From NCBI GenBank assembly GCA_003194525.1, contig NBIV01000071.1, positions 124,001 to 188,000 on the forward strand: DNA of 64,000 nt, read 5' to 3'. The stretch's first letter is position 1; each line of letters begins with the position of its first letter. The notes beneath the pieces were generated by a model. That model saw only the letters and a program-made list of their open reading frames with translations. It searched no databases and was not told the DNA's origin. Positions 22,457 through 33,292 of the stretch are shown one piece after another. Position numbers and translations under genes: made by a program. The stretch is from Gracilariopsis chorda. Taxonomy: Eukaryota > Rhodophyta > Florideophyceae > Gracilariales > Gracilariaceae.

Positions 22457-25379
22457 GCTGGAGTCCCACACCATAATTTGAAACGAACATTGAATTTTGC
22501 TGTTAGGTTTAATCAAAATGTATTCTATCGGCGTTTGCTGTGTGGTAAGATGTTTTTCGTTACCACCATTTCTTGCAAAGTCTTTGAAAAAATTCAGCAA
22601 AGCTTTTCACTGCACTTAATTGACTTCAGGATGGTATGTGTAGAGTGTAAAATTAAACGTAGACAGTTTCCCAGTAAATTGAGGTTTGCAGCAATCATCC
22701 ATAAAGCTCAATCATAGCTTCTGAATAAAATGATAATTGATTTTTGAAAAAAAACATTTTTGCTGCTTGAGGTCTTTGTTGGACTCCTGCGTGTCAGGAC
22801 ATCTAATGATGTGTTACTGCTTTATAGTGAAGACAAGAAGCCCCGAAATGTGCACAGGCTTCATCCAATGCTGGTAAGCACCAAAAACCTTGTTCTATTG
22901 GAAGCTGTAGAGTTTGAACAGGGGCGTCATTAATTTGATATCGTTTTGTTTTTATGCATAACCCAAACTTTATGCCGATAGATTATGCAAACTTTCGGCC
23001 GCGGCGCGAAGCGGCCCCTGCCGCCAAAGGCCATTTTTGTTTGTGTTCCCAGCAACATTTCTATCACTTCAGAGCTTCTTGCAGCGATTGCCGCAACTGC
23101 TACTACCATTGAATCCAGTGATGAGAACGATGCATGCACAACTGTACCCGTATTGTGCACTTCGTCCGATCCACTGAAAGGAAAGGAAGGCCGCTCATGT
23201 AGACTTGTTCAGAACAACAACTGACGGGTTTCAATTTTGCTCTTTGTACAGAGGTTACAATTTCCACTTTGTTCAAGTGCATGTTTCGCATCTCGTGTGC
23301 TGTTTTTTGTCAACTTTGTGACCTAAAACGGGCCAGTAATTCATCGTAGCACCACTGATTATCGCTGGGCTCTACCTGAAGAGACAAAACTTGCAGCGTT
23401 TCTATTGTATGTTGAGAATTATCATGCGAGAATACGGCATGTGTTAGTTGCGCTTTGGAACAAGCAAACTCTCTTATGCTGTATCAGAAAGATTGAGAAA
23501 GAGCGAGCTTGGAGCGCTATGTGTCCGGTATTCAGTTGCTAGTTGAGTAAACTGTACCAAAGGCAATGAAGGGGTTTAACTTCATTGCAGGCCTCTCGTA
23601 TTACGTTGGGGTTGTAGACATAAAAGAAATAAAAAGAGCCGGCATGTTCGAATCTCCGTATTATCAATAAGTTGCCACAAAGAGTGCCCGAGTGTGGTTA
23701 AATTTGTGTGTGTTGTTGGGCACGTACCCCTTGTTGGTCAGAAGGGAGTAGAGGAAGTTCAATCAGACACTTGACGGTCTCTGTTCATTTTACGAGGCCG
23801 GTCCGAGCCCTTTCATGGGGCTCCGCGCCCGCTATAGCTAGCAAGAAACTATCTAACAGAAGTACTCAGTTGCGTAGGTGTGTGTAGCAGTGAACTACAC
23901 AATTCTACGCTTATTACAATCATGACTTCCCAAACGGGGAACATAAATTATTCAACCTGAATCACACTGAATTCGTTTGAGTTATTTAATCGAGCTTAGT
24001 CTGCTTCAATCCTTGTAATGTAACCTTCATCACAGCACCTCTAATTCCGAGGCAACGGTTTTAATTTTCTAAAAGTATGACGCTGATGATCTCTTGGCCG
24101 GCTAAACTCCCCTAACAGACCCGATCGCATCTGCATTTGGCTTTCTTGTCTGGTGTAACTTTGATAGAGTTTTGTAGCCTTTTCGAAAGGTCGGCACACC
24201 TTGACGGCCGGACGTGCGTGCGCCCTGTAATGTTTGCAGTATGAACAGCAGGCAGGAATTTTACCTACACTGATATCTGTAGGGCTGGTGTTTTGGGGGC
24301 TCTGCTATATACAAGGGTTACTTTATTGTGCTTTACAGCCTGTTCGGAAGTTCGGCACACATCGACGGGCTGATCTACATGCGTGCCCTGAGCGGGACTC
24401 GCTAGTACCTGGCAGTGGTCTCTCACCACAAAGGTATCCGGCGCAAAGCGATTTAGCATCGTGATGGGCTACGACGACTTTGACGCGCCCAGCGTGACAG
24501 TGATGTTACCGCTGTTTGCTTGTGATTACTAACTCTGCATAACTTGAGAGTTAATGATAGTCCTTTTGAGGATTGCTTACTACGCGCTGATGAAAGAGAA
24601 CAAGAACAATGAGCACTTGCCGAAACGACTGCTGGAAGAGGCCAACGAGATTCGATGCTTCATTAAGTTCTAAATAATCTATCACGGCAGAAATCCAAAA
24701 CCGGCTATAGCTTTTCAGCCAGGCGTTCCAAAACGCTTTTGTTTTTTTTTGTTCGTCTCTGCTGCGTTTAAGTTCCGCTAGAATTTTCGAATAACGATCT
24801 TCTTGTATTGCAATGTGTAGATCATTGCATCAGACCCAGAGGATGTCGGCGAAATAATTTGCGCAAACAGGAGAGGTCTGAATAGCCAACGCAATAGATT
24901 CATGGTCCGAGAGAGAACGATTATGAGGAACGTAGGAGAGGGATTTGATAATAAGAATTTGCACATAGAGTAGGAGAGATAGCGGTAGATGAGACTATAT
25001 AATCTTATCAGGAACATCTATTCACGTCAACTTTCAACGTTTGCTCGTGTAACTACACGGGAGCACCACAAAACAGTAAGTTAAAGATTCGCGCATTGTT
25101 TAACTAACATATACGTTTGTATCAACCTCTCTGTTGCGTAGGACGTCCAACTATCAACTTGGGTACGATATATCAACTGGAAGAAACTACTCGGGTATCA
25201 AGGACATATTATTTTTCGGCACCGATTTTAGCCAGTGCGTTAACACAATGATGTTTTGGTCTTTTGTAAAGAAGACTGGGGCTGGATCGTAGTCAGCTAA
25301 CCGTTCGTAGCACATGCTTGTTGGTAGCGGCATGGCTGGCCATAATCATCTTACTTTTAAAGCAACTGAAGTTTTATAT
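22457..25379. other. Long intergenic stretch without a supported gene
   Basis: No coding sequence I can defend. It holds an imperfect direct repeat of about 58 bp (24170-24227 and 24331-24391, both with TCGGCACAC and TGCCCTG) and a GC-rich palindromic patch at about 22995-23030 like that at 11848. Composition is otherwise ordinary. Confidence 0.5.
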
Positions 25380-25639
25380 CTAAACAGTGAAACTCAGGCG
25401 ATGCACAGTGTCCGCCCCTACGCTGTGACTGGAATAAGAAAGGCTTTCGCAACTCGCCAGTCTCACAGCCGCCCGTAACCTGCCACATCTTTCGACACAA
25501 AAGGGGACTGTACGCCTCCGATTGGACACGGTAGACCAGTTAGACTTACCCAAAACTTTAGATTGTAAGCAGCTTCTATCAGCAGGAGCAATGCGCGTAC
25601 ATATTAACAGAGCAATAGAGCGATAACATGTTGCCACGG

Positions 25640-26580
25640 AAACCGCACTCATTGAAAATCTTTGCCAAGTTCTATATACCCGAATGTTTCAGCAAAATAG
25701 ATATGGTGAACCTATCCAATAAACCAGATGCCGATGACCCTTTCTTTGCCATCAAATCCAACTTGTGCTTTTCCCACCTTATGTTCCAAGCTGATTTCAT
25801 CTTCTGAATTACAAAAGAATCAGCGGTATGCGCAAGATGCGCTGCGTTTCACGAAGAGTACCATATCTTTGTGTTGATATTATCGGCCGCATGGTTGAGT
25901 TCAATCGCTATATCGTGCCCGCTGCAGTTACCAGCATATCATACTCTCCTGCGATATTTTCTAAGCGTACCGAAGTCTTTCCTTTCGTTCAACTACTGCG
26001 GCATTACGATTGCATTCATACAGCCTTTTGGACCACCGTAGGAAATATAGCGGACAAAATCTAGAACTCCTCGTAGGCGATAGCTTCGATTCGCGTTCTG
26101 AAAACCATTAATACGGATTCCACTCTCGTATCTCTTCCTCCGCTTATGCGTAACACCATTGTCATTGCGCGGGATACTCCGTCGGCATACTTAACATCAA
26201 TATCTCCACAAAAATTAAAACTCTTTTCGGTTCCATGTTGATCATAACATATGCTTTGCCGACCGGCGTTCTCAGCAAGTTGCCGCAAACTCTCCATTGC
26301 GAAATGCCCAAGCGTGCAAAGATGACAGGCTACTTCGTTTTATTGAAAATAGTGTTCCCTCGCGGGTACGAGCAAGTACTTTTCGGTATTTGCTGTACCC
26401 ACGATGCGGAATTTGATAAACCATTGAACCCAACGGCGAGCAATGAGAGTTGAAATCTTCTGACTGCATTCGTCAGGAATATTTCTGTGAAACAAAGCAC
26501 TTTCCGACTTCGTGAAGAGAACCCTGACCAATGGGGTATTCCGGGAAAGAGCAGACCGACAGAATGACAAACATGGACCA
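25640..26580 (-). pseudogene. pogo/CENP-B-like (DDE_1) transposase remnant
   Basis: Read on the minus strand: near 26100-26200 the stretch KYADGVSRAMTMVLRISGG followed by RSYRLRGVLDFVRYIS, then GPKGCMNAIVMPQ, corresponds to the middle of DDE_1 transposases. Near 25915-25929 comes NCSGHD, and then ADSFVIQKMKSAWNIRWEKHK, the C-terminal signature of the catalytic domain. The residue before NCSGHD, normally the catalytic Asp, reads Gly, and a TAG stands where MPQW is expected. The frame changes repeatedly. Dead copy; ends not defined. Confidence 0.65.
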
Positions 26581-26617
26581 ATGGGTCGAAGCTAAAGCGT
26601 ATCGAAGCGCAGTTGAG

Positions 26618-26665
26618 ATTGTCAGTCTAGACCGGGGTTCCAAAACCCGCTCTAGACCGACAATT
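26618..26665. repeat. Imperfect 22-bp inverted repeat
   Basis: Arms ATTGTCAGTCTAGACCGGGG (26618-26637) and the complement ending CGACAAT at 26665, with three mismatches and an 8-base loop. It lies between the pogo relic and Harbinger element H2 and may be an element end. Confidence 0.6.
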
Positions 26666-26759
26666 GTAATTCTTCGGTAAGTTCTGCAAAGAATCTCTTG
26701 TTTAAAAGCATACCTATCACGTCCAACTCAGTCCTGCCCTCGTCGTAATGTCTAACCCT

Positions 26760-28861
26760 TATCATGTTTGCCACCTTGGTCTCCCTCTTTCTTTGCGAAG
26801 CTGCAATATTTCTTGTTCTAACTGCCGTCCCAGTCGTTTTCAAGCCATTGAAGTCTCGCCGACATATTTCCAAGACATGCAAGTTCCATCGCTGCGCTCT
26901 TCTCCGGCCACTTCGTACCCCATGGTCAACACCGTGGATCCAGATTCTGTCCTGTGGGGGTGAGGACGACTTTGTGACAGCTTTGAATATCACCAAAGGC
27001 GCGTTAATTAACACATTGCTTCCTGCTTTTAACAACATTTTGGCCAAACAACCAACACGTTCACCTTAATACAATCACAATGCACCGCAAGGAAGGAAAC
27101 CACTTCTTCGACCCATCGATTTGTTGGCCATGACCATCTGGTATTTGCGAACTGGCGATACGATGTATACATTGTGCCCCATATTTGGCTTGACATCCTC
27201 ATCTCTGAGAAGATGGTTACATTTCTCTTTAACAGTACTTTACGGGGTAGCAGTATCCAATTTGATACCCGAAATGCGAATTGAATGGCCCACACCGAAC
27301 GAGATCCAATTCTCATCAGCGTTGCTGTCGCCGGCACGACCGTTAACCGCACCATATCTGAATGGTGTATTTGTGGTAACTGATGGAGCTCGCATGGCTT
27401 GTCATGCTCCTAACGAAAGCTGTGGTGCAATCCCGGTGTGGGAAAGGCACCCAAGGCAGCTCGAAGCCTTGCTCTCTTGGAGAGGTAGGCCCAGCTGGGT
27501 AGAGCCCTCCGTGTCTCGTATGACGGGTGTAACTCCGTCGGGAGCCTGGATGTACCTCGAAGGTTTAGGGGTTAGAACCGGTCGGAACCACGGCTGGCCC
27601 GGAAGTAGCCTGCGAACAGGGGAACAAAAGAGGGAAAGGGACCACCCGACGGGGACGTGCGGAAAGCGGGAACAGACCCCGAAGGGGGGTGCCGATACAC
27701 ACACACGAACACGCGCCGCGCGGCGGTTAGGGGATATGAGGGGAAGAGATGGTCTCACGGTCTCACGACACACGTCGGTAATATCAATACCCAAAACTGG
27801 GGCGGAGATAGGGCCTGTACGGGCGGTCACACGACAACAATGAATACCACGAGTGGTCACAACCCACTGGGTACGACGAGCACGGTCTCCTCGGTGGTTC
27901 GAGTCGGGTGAAAACTATCGGGCAAGCGGTGTACCTCCGCGAGGAGTTAGACACTTCGCATGGCGAATAGAGTCGGAGCCGAACTCTTGTTACTTTTCTT
28001 GGTGAGCTCGCCATCGTGCGGCCGACGCTCAAGTACTAGCTCAGTGCAGTACAGTAGGTAGTGCACTAGCCTAAGTAAAATTAACCCCTAAACTACACTA
28101 AAATAAGTAGCCGTTTTGGGCCTCCTGGCCGGGGCTGTAGCCACGTGTCCACGACCCTTGCCAGGCAAGTACCACAAAATAGGAATGTTCCCATAACCAC
28201 CCTGGGTAACCCGACCGCTAATTAGCCCGGTAAACGGGTGCTAAAATTCATGCATCCCGCTTCATCGCTCGCCCCGAGTACACCTCAGATATGAGTTTCA
28301 CCATCGCCCGTACGCGGGAATGTATTGCACTACAAAAGCCATGTCCAAAGCGCGTTCTTTAATTCGTTTACGCAGAGCGTTGAAATTGTGAATCTCTTCG
28401 TGTGGAACTTCCACGGAGAACTTATTCATGCTGCAATTAACTTTCCCGGAGCATGGCACGATTCCAAACTGGCCGGCGTGTCCGGTCTATACTGGCCTCG
28501 TCTCGACAATCACATGACACCAAACGGCTATAAAATTCTTGGAGATAGCGCCTTCGCCTCGAACCTTACAGCCACCAACGGCAAGCTCGTCAGATGTCGA
28601 AAGGCAAACGAGACATACATTCCGAAATCAATCGAGGAAGACGCAATAGACATGATACCGCAACGGATATATCCATCAAGAAGACAATCTGCTGAATGGG
28701 GTGTGCACGCAATTCGAGCGCCATTTCGGCGCTTAAGTCGAACTCTACCGGTAGATTTTTGGCATCGACTACGCATTATCGCTCTATGTTGCCATCTCTT
28801 CAACTTTAGGACCCGCACAATCGGCCACAATCAGATCAGGACTGTTTATGATCTCTATTAG
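26760..28861 (+). pseudogene. PIF/Harbinger transposase (H2), split by a solo LTR
   Basis: The left part ends at 27420 and the right part runs 28340-28861; the solo LTR with one copy of its target repeat (27421-28339, 919 bp) lies between. The two parts are in the same frame once those 919 bp are subtracted. Left part: DLLAMTIWYLRTGDTMYTL and FVVTDGARM with the first Asp. Right part: VWNFHGELIHAAINFPGAWH then DSKLA, YKILGDSAFASN, AEWGVHAIRAPFRRL with the final Glu. An in-frame TAA at 27067-27069 separates a further N-terminal piece. Apart from that stop and the LTR it reads cleanly. It converges on the partner gene at 28836-29648 with a 26-bp overlap of the 3' ends. Confidence 0.75.
27421..28334 (-). 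repeat. Solo LTR of a Ty3/gypsy element
   Basis: 914 bp, opening TGTGGTGCAAT as the R2 and R3 LTRs do and ending in TACA, flanked on both sides by the 5-bp repeat AAAGC (27416-27420 and 28335-28339). It shares GGGTAGAGCCCTCC and the CAAGTACTAGC end of the LTR stem-loop with its relatives but is a different subfamily. The perfect target repeat points to a fairly recent insertion followed by LTR-LTR recombination. Confidence 0.9.
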
Positions 28862-29648
28862 ACGCAGAACGAGACGCAAACGCCCGAAATGGATTTGCTT
28901 CAGATACCGGTAAAGATGTAAAGGGCAGTGCCGCTGGCGCCTTTTGGAGGTCTGAACTTAGTGCTGCCGTAATCTTTTCCTTAATTATAGTGCGCAGGTC
29001 GTCACGAGGTGGAGCAGCGCGTTGAAAAAGGGACTTATGAATTGCGTCAGCAACAGAGAGCATACTGCTTGTGACCATTTCCATGTGTCGAACTACATCG
29101 AGTTGAAGTTTTCTCTCTAATGGCAGGTTAATGGAAGGTTTCTGGCGCTTCTTTTGTTGGGATGGTTGGTTGCGTGAAGGCACTGGAATTATTTCTTCGA
29201 TCTGGGCAGCGCTGTTATCGGACTCTTCCCGTGGGCGTCGGACTCCACTTATATTTCCCTCCTTTCTTGCTTTCTGAAGATATTCTTCTGCTGGATTCAT
29301 ATTTCCATCAGCGCTTCCAAGTGCTTTCGAAAGCGCTTTTGCTTGATTATCTTGGTAGATCAATTTGGCTTTTCGGACGTGGGGATGAATGGTAGGATCC
29401 CCTGTGCGCTTCCTGACATAAGCAAGTTTATCGAATTTGTCTTTTAGGCTTTCTAAACTACGCGTGGGTCGTTTGTTTCTGTCTGCCCAATTGTTGAAAT
29501 CTGCAGTCACTATCTCCCAGTCTTCTTTTGAGTGCGGCTCACGATGTGCAACTGTATCTAAAAGAAAATCGATATCTTTCGTCCAGTAGTTGAGTGCACT
29601 TTTTCGCAAATGTTTCTGTTTCTTTGCGGTCAACATCTCAGTGTTCAT
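28836..29648 (-). CDS. SANT/Myb-like partner protein of Harbinger element H2
   Basis: An intact frame of 270 residues from ATG 29648. The N-terminal third (LNYWTKDIDFLLDTVA, VTADFNNWADRNKRPTRS and LKDKFDKLAYVRKRTGDP) has the spacing of Trp and basic residues seen in a SANT-like DNA-binding domain of the DUF6818 kind (from memory). The middle is low-complexity with a basic QQKKRQK patch, the end Ala/Ser-rich. In Harbinger elements such a protein binds the element's ends and carries the transposase into the nucleus. It is convergent with, and overlaps by 26 bp, the transposase gene. No break is visible, unlike its partner. Confidence 0.6.
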   Translation of the reverse strand: MNTEMLTAKKQKHLRKSALNYWTKDIDFLLDTVAHREPHSKEDWEIVTADFNNWADRNKRPTRSLESLKDKFDKLAYVRKRTGDPTIHPHVRKAKLIYQDNQAKALSKALGSADGNMNPAEEYLQKARKEGNISGVRRPREESDNSAAQIEEIIPVPSRNQPSQQKKRQKPSINLPLERKLQLDVVRHMEMVTSSMLSVADAIHKSLFQRAAPPRDDLRTIIKEKITAALSSDLQKAPAALPFTSLPVSEANPFRAFASRSASNRDHKQS

Positions 29649-29999
29649 TATTGTTTATAGCACCTGCTTGGTGTTGTTTCGCATGTCTGTAGAACAAATT
29701 TAGGCGTAAAAGGGTGGAATGTGAGAGAACGATTCCGTCGGTAGGCGTGTTGGATCAAGAACGACAGCGAAACTCCATGAAGATGCCGAAGCAAAACGAC
29801 GTGCACATGAAGTATATAGCGGCCAGAATGGTTTTGTATCTCATATCTAAGTTTCATGCACTTACGTTGTAACTCAAAGGACGTGTTCAGGGGTTTAGCC
29901 ATTCTCGTACTGTCACTTTCTCCTTTTCCAGAAAACCCCAATGCTTCGAGTGCATCCCATTTTTTAAGCACCTCCTCATCAATAAATAGACACAAATAA
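29649..29999. other. Flank of H2, no clear gene
   Basis: A 115-codon minus-strand open frame (29648-29995) has no familiar motif. The right terminal repeat of H2 should lie here or beyond, but I could not pair it. Confidence 0.25.
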
Positions 30000-30430
30000 A
30001 CAAAAACTTAGAAAAACATAAAATAATCTAAAGCCAAATTCTGAGAGAGGAAATTTTAACGCACTTTAATAATAATCTCAGCTATTTTAGTAATTTATGT
30101 TTAATACTAATTGATTTTTATAGTAATATATATATGATATAGTATATAGTGATATAGTACATAATTATTAGGTATATTACTATATACTTAATCATCATAT
30201 ATTACTATAACATTTTTTGGTTTGAATATCTCAGTAACGCAGGTTATAATGTGGAATATTCTGCTATGGGATTTGCTCTTTTTTTCATTCATGTTTTATA
30301 GAAGCTGAATGACTTAATATAACAATAAAATGGCTACCGTTTGTATTAAGCAGTTTAGGAATAGTTTTAAAAATAATTAACGTAGTACTAAAATACATTT
30401 CGTGAAAAACCGGCTATATCCAAGTTCAAT
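30000..30430. other. AT-rich tract
   Basis: About 430 bp of strikingly AT-rich sequence, with runs such as TATATATGATATAGTATA, in a window that is otherwise near even composition. No open frames. Could be a matrix-attachment-like or origin-like region, or inserted organelle DNA. Confidence 0.6.
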
Positions 30431-30639
30431 TAATCATATAGGTTTCTTTTTGCTAGCATTATTATCAGGTGCATCCTAGTTGAATTGAACTTCCAGTTTT
30501 TGCAATTTATCAAATTTGATGATAAAACTGTGATGCAGTGCAGAAACTCAGGACTTTGGCTTTCGTCCTCTTCCTGAGAAAGCTTTTAACTTAACGGGCT
30601 TGATTCCTTTGTTTGCAGAGCTTGTGTAGTGAGCAGGGG

Positions 30640-30724
30640 GAGTGGCCGTGGCAGGACTCGATCCAGGCTTCACGTTCTTCTGTAAACCGTACTCACGGTG
30701 CTTACCAGCTGAGCTATGGCTGCC
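30640..30724 (-). repeat. tRNA-like sequence (tRNA pseudogene or SINE head)
   Basis: Minus strand: TAGCTCAGCTGG is a perfect A box and GGATCGAGTCC close to a B box, 45 bp further on. The expected acceptor and T stems do not pair (the 5' GCAGCCA has no complement), so a working tRNA is unlikely. It could be the head of a tRNA-derived SINE. Confidence 0.4.
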
Positions 30725-32497
30725 TGTAACATTGAAACTGGAGAGGCGGCATGGTGGAAGGTCTGGCTGGTTCTGAGGAGAGAACGCTAGACTTCATATC
30801 CTATAATAGAGTCTAGTGGCTACGATCGATACATCCAGAAGATCCTGACACTACACAACGGGACACTCATGTCGGAGACAGCGCTTCTAGTCTGTCTTCA
30901 ACTGAGCTCAGTGGCCCTGCAGGAACGTCTGTGTTATACTGCCCATGTGCTTGCCCAGGGCACATGGTAGGAGGTGTTGAAGTACTGATAGTGTCTTTGA
31001 TCTGCACATCGCTTTCACCACAACTTGTGATCGATTTTGCCATTCCTAATATATTACCAGTCCCATCAGAGTTGAGCAGCGTCAAAGGCATCCGGTAAAT
31101 GCGACTTGCTGTCATCAAGTTCGCTTTATTTGGGCTTCTAAAGCGCGATGATAACTGTTTGAGCGCTTTCGACATCATCTGTATGGCACGTTGTAACATG
31201 TTCTTCAATCTTCCAAGCAGGTATTTTGATGCAGTCTGTTGTGGTTCAGATGTTATAAACGTTCCTATTGGATATTTAACGCCTGTATGAGGGAATTATG
31301 GAACTATATCTGTTTCGTAATGGTGAAGCATCAGAGGAAGAAAAAGCTGCAGATTGTTCGTTAAGACCTTCAGTCTCGCGCTGTCCGTACTAACAGGCGG
31401 CAAGTAAAGGAGAGCGACCTATTGAAAAAACCGTGAGTGGAAGTGTCTTGAGACTGTTGTTCCAGACAAAGGCTTTTGAGTTTGATAGCGCGATGTCGGC
31501 GAGACGGCGAGCCGACGGCGAAGAGGTTTCTTGACCACATGAGATGGGCACACCCTGGCACAACGGCGCGATGTGGCCATAGCGATAGTAATGTGGCGCA
31601 CACAGAATATAGTACGACAGAACTTGAACACCCACATCAAAGGCAGCCATTGATTGTAGTACGCGGGTTTAGCACCGTCAGTTGTGACATCGGTGATGTC
31701 AAGAAAAGGCTGAGAATTGTTCAGTCGAGACCGTATTTCTGCGATCTTCTTTTCAAAATGCAAATCGGTGTCGAAGTGCTATACAATTTGTCTAGTAAAC
31801 GACTAATTCTCACAGTTTCCGAAGCGGTAAGATGAAGATAATCGTTATTAAAGAGTGTGAAACTCGTCGAGTACTGTATTTTCAAGAGTTTTGCGCACTA
31901 GATTTACTTCAATGAAGTTTAAGCACGTACAGTAGTACAGGAAGGATAAAATCGTTTTACCACTCCAGTAGTTACTGAAAAGGATCGCACTTGAAAACAC
32001 AAAAATGACTTTCTTCTTAGGCTCCCGAACGCCAACATGCTGGTTGCCACCTCTTTAATAAACATCCCCGCACCCAATGCTTAGAATTGTCCTCAAAACG
32101 GCGCATTGTCCAATCGGCGTCTTACGTAAGGCACTTCATCTTGCAAGTAGCTCACAGGCACGGCGCCCTGAGGAGCGCGATTTCAAGCTTTCCATTGGCG
32201 AACCGAAAACGCGATTGGTGGGACGGTATGCAGGTTTCAGATAATATCAAACTGAATACTATTCCTATTCTATGATTGGTTGTCTCTAAGACCTCAGGAT
32301 ATAAGGGTTATCTCCAGTAGATTTGCCGAAACCCTACCCAGACGGACACCGCACCCCTGCGTAGAAAGCGATATCTATAACCTCTTATCCGACTTTCCCG
32401 CGCTTATGTGCAGAGTGAATCCAGTCCTTTGCGAGCGTACAAGTAGCCTTATCTCCCTACTGGGAGGCCCCTTCGCACGCGCCTCCGCCCACCGCCA
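30725..32497. other. Intergenic; possible worn transposon pieces, no supported gene
   Basis: Minus-strand open frames at 30867-31208 and 31419-31763 are not recognisable. The second holds FLDITDVTTDGAKPAYYNQW, which has the look of a transposase or host gene fragment, but I cannot name a family. Confidence 0.25.
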
Positions 32498-33292
32498 ATG
32501 CATTCTCCAGCCTTCCTGTCGTCGCTGCCAGCGCGCCTGTCGCCCGCGCCCGCTCGAGCGCGAGCGCGCCCGCGCATCTCCTGCACCGCTTCGCCGACCG
32601 CGACAACACCCACCCTCCAACGCTTCCTCTCCTGGTTCCGCAGCGACTTCGACAACTACTACCAGGTGGCGCACGATCGCTCCAGCGGCGTGTCATACTC
32701 CCGCATACACGAGCACGTGCACTGCCGCCTGCAGCCGTTGCTCAACGAGGACCTGGCGCCGCCCGGTCACGCCGCCGTCTTCGCGACCTATTACTACAAC
32801 GGCAACCCCGACATCGTGTACCGCAGAAGGCTGTACACTCTCTCCGACGAGGAAGACGCTGTGGAAATGCGCGTCTACAAGATGTGCTTTATTCACGGCC
32901 TGCTGGTAGCCAGGGCAAACTCCAATTTTGACTCGCTCGACATGGGTTCCGTCAATGATCCGGTGTTGTACGAGCACCTTGACGGCGCTCAGATTCTCTG
33001 GCGCTACGTTGAGGAGCACCACCCCGGCTCCGATTTGGTCGCCAACGGCCCGCACTTTTTTGGCACTATGCGCCACGGCTCTTACACCTCCCGCGATTCG
33101 CTGCGCTATGAGGATGAACTCGTGCTCACCAAGGAGGATCTCTGGGTTCGTGAACGCGTTTTTAACTCAGATGGAGTCATGGTTGGTGGCCATCGCGATG
33201 GCATCCCGCACAAGATGCGCAGGGTTCGCCGCCAAGATGAGATTAAGTGGACCTTGGATTTTGACCTTCCAGATCTGAACCTGCCGGAGTGA
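32498..33292 (+). CDS. CpcT/CpeT-type phycobiliprotein chromophore lyase, plastid-targeted
   Basis: 264 residues from ATG 32498. Residues 1-35 are rich in Ser, Ala, Pro and Arg without acids, like a plastid transit peptide. The CpcT/CpeT domain begins near 40 with LQRFLSWFRSDFDNYYQ and continues with HEHVHCRLQPL, VFATYYYNGNPD, YRRRLYTL and MRVYKM. The second half has GPHFFGTMRHGSY, LVLTKEDLWVRERVFNSDG and GIPHKMRRV. Family members attach bilins to a beta-subunit cysteine: CpcT puts phycocyanobilin on phycocyanin, CpeT handles phycoerythrobilin on phycoerythrin. Which bilin is used here cannot be told. The gene is intronless and stands alone. It is the strongest sign that the organism has phycobilisomes, and in a nuclear, transposon-rich setting that means a red alga. 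The upstream 150 bp is very GC-rich. Confidence 0.85.
   Translation: MHSPAFLSSLPARLSPAPARARARPRISCTASPTATTPTLQRFLSWFRSDFDNYYQVAHDRSSGVSYSRIHEHVHCRLQPLLNEDLAPPGHAAVFATYYYNGNPDIVYRRRLYTLSDEEDAVEMRVYKMCFIHGLLVARANSNFDSLDMGSVNDPVLYEHLDGAQILWRYVEEHHPGSDLVANGPHFFGTMRHGSYTSRDSLRYEDELVLTKEDLWVRERVFNSDGVMVGGHRDGIPHKMRRVRRQDEIKWTLDFDLPDLNLPE

Noticed and set aside
27402-27860. Open frames of 150-240 codons in the solo LTR
   Set aside because: They cross the LTR boundary and have no coding features; the LTR is GC-rich enough to be open by chance.
32375-33076. Minus-strand frames opposite the lyase gene
   Set aside because: Shadows of the GC-rich coding strand.
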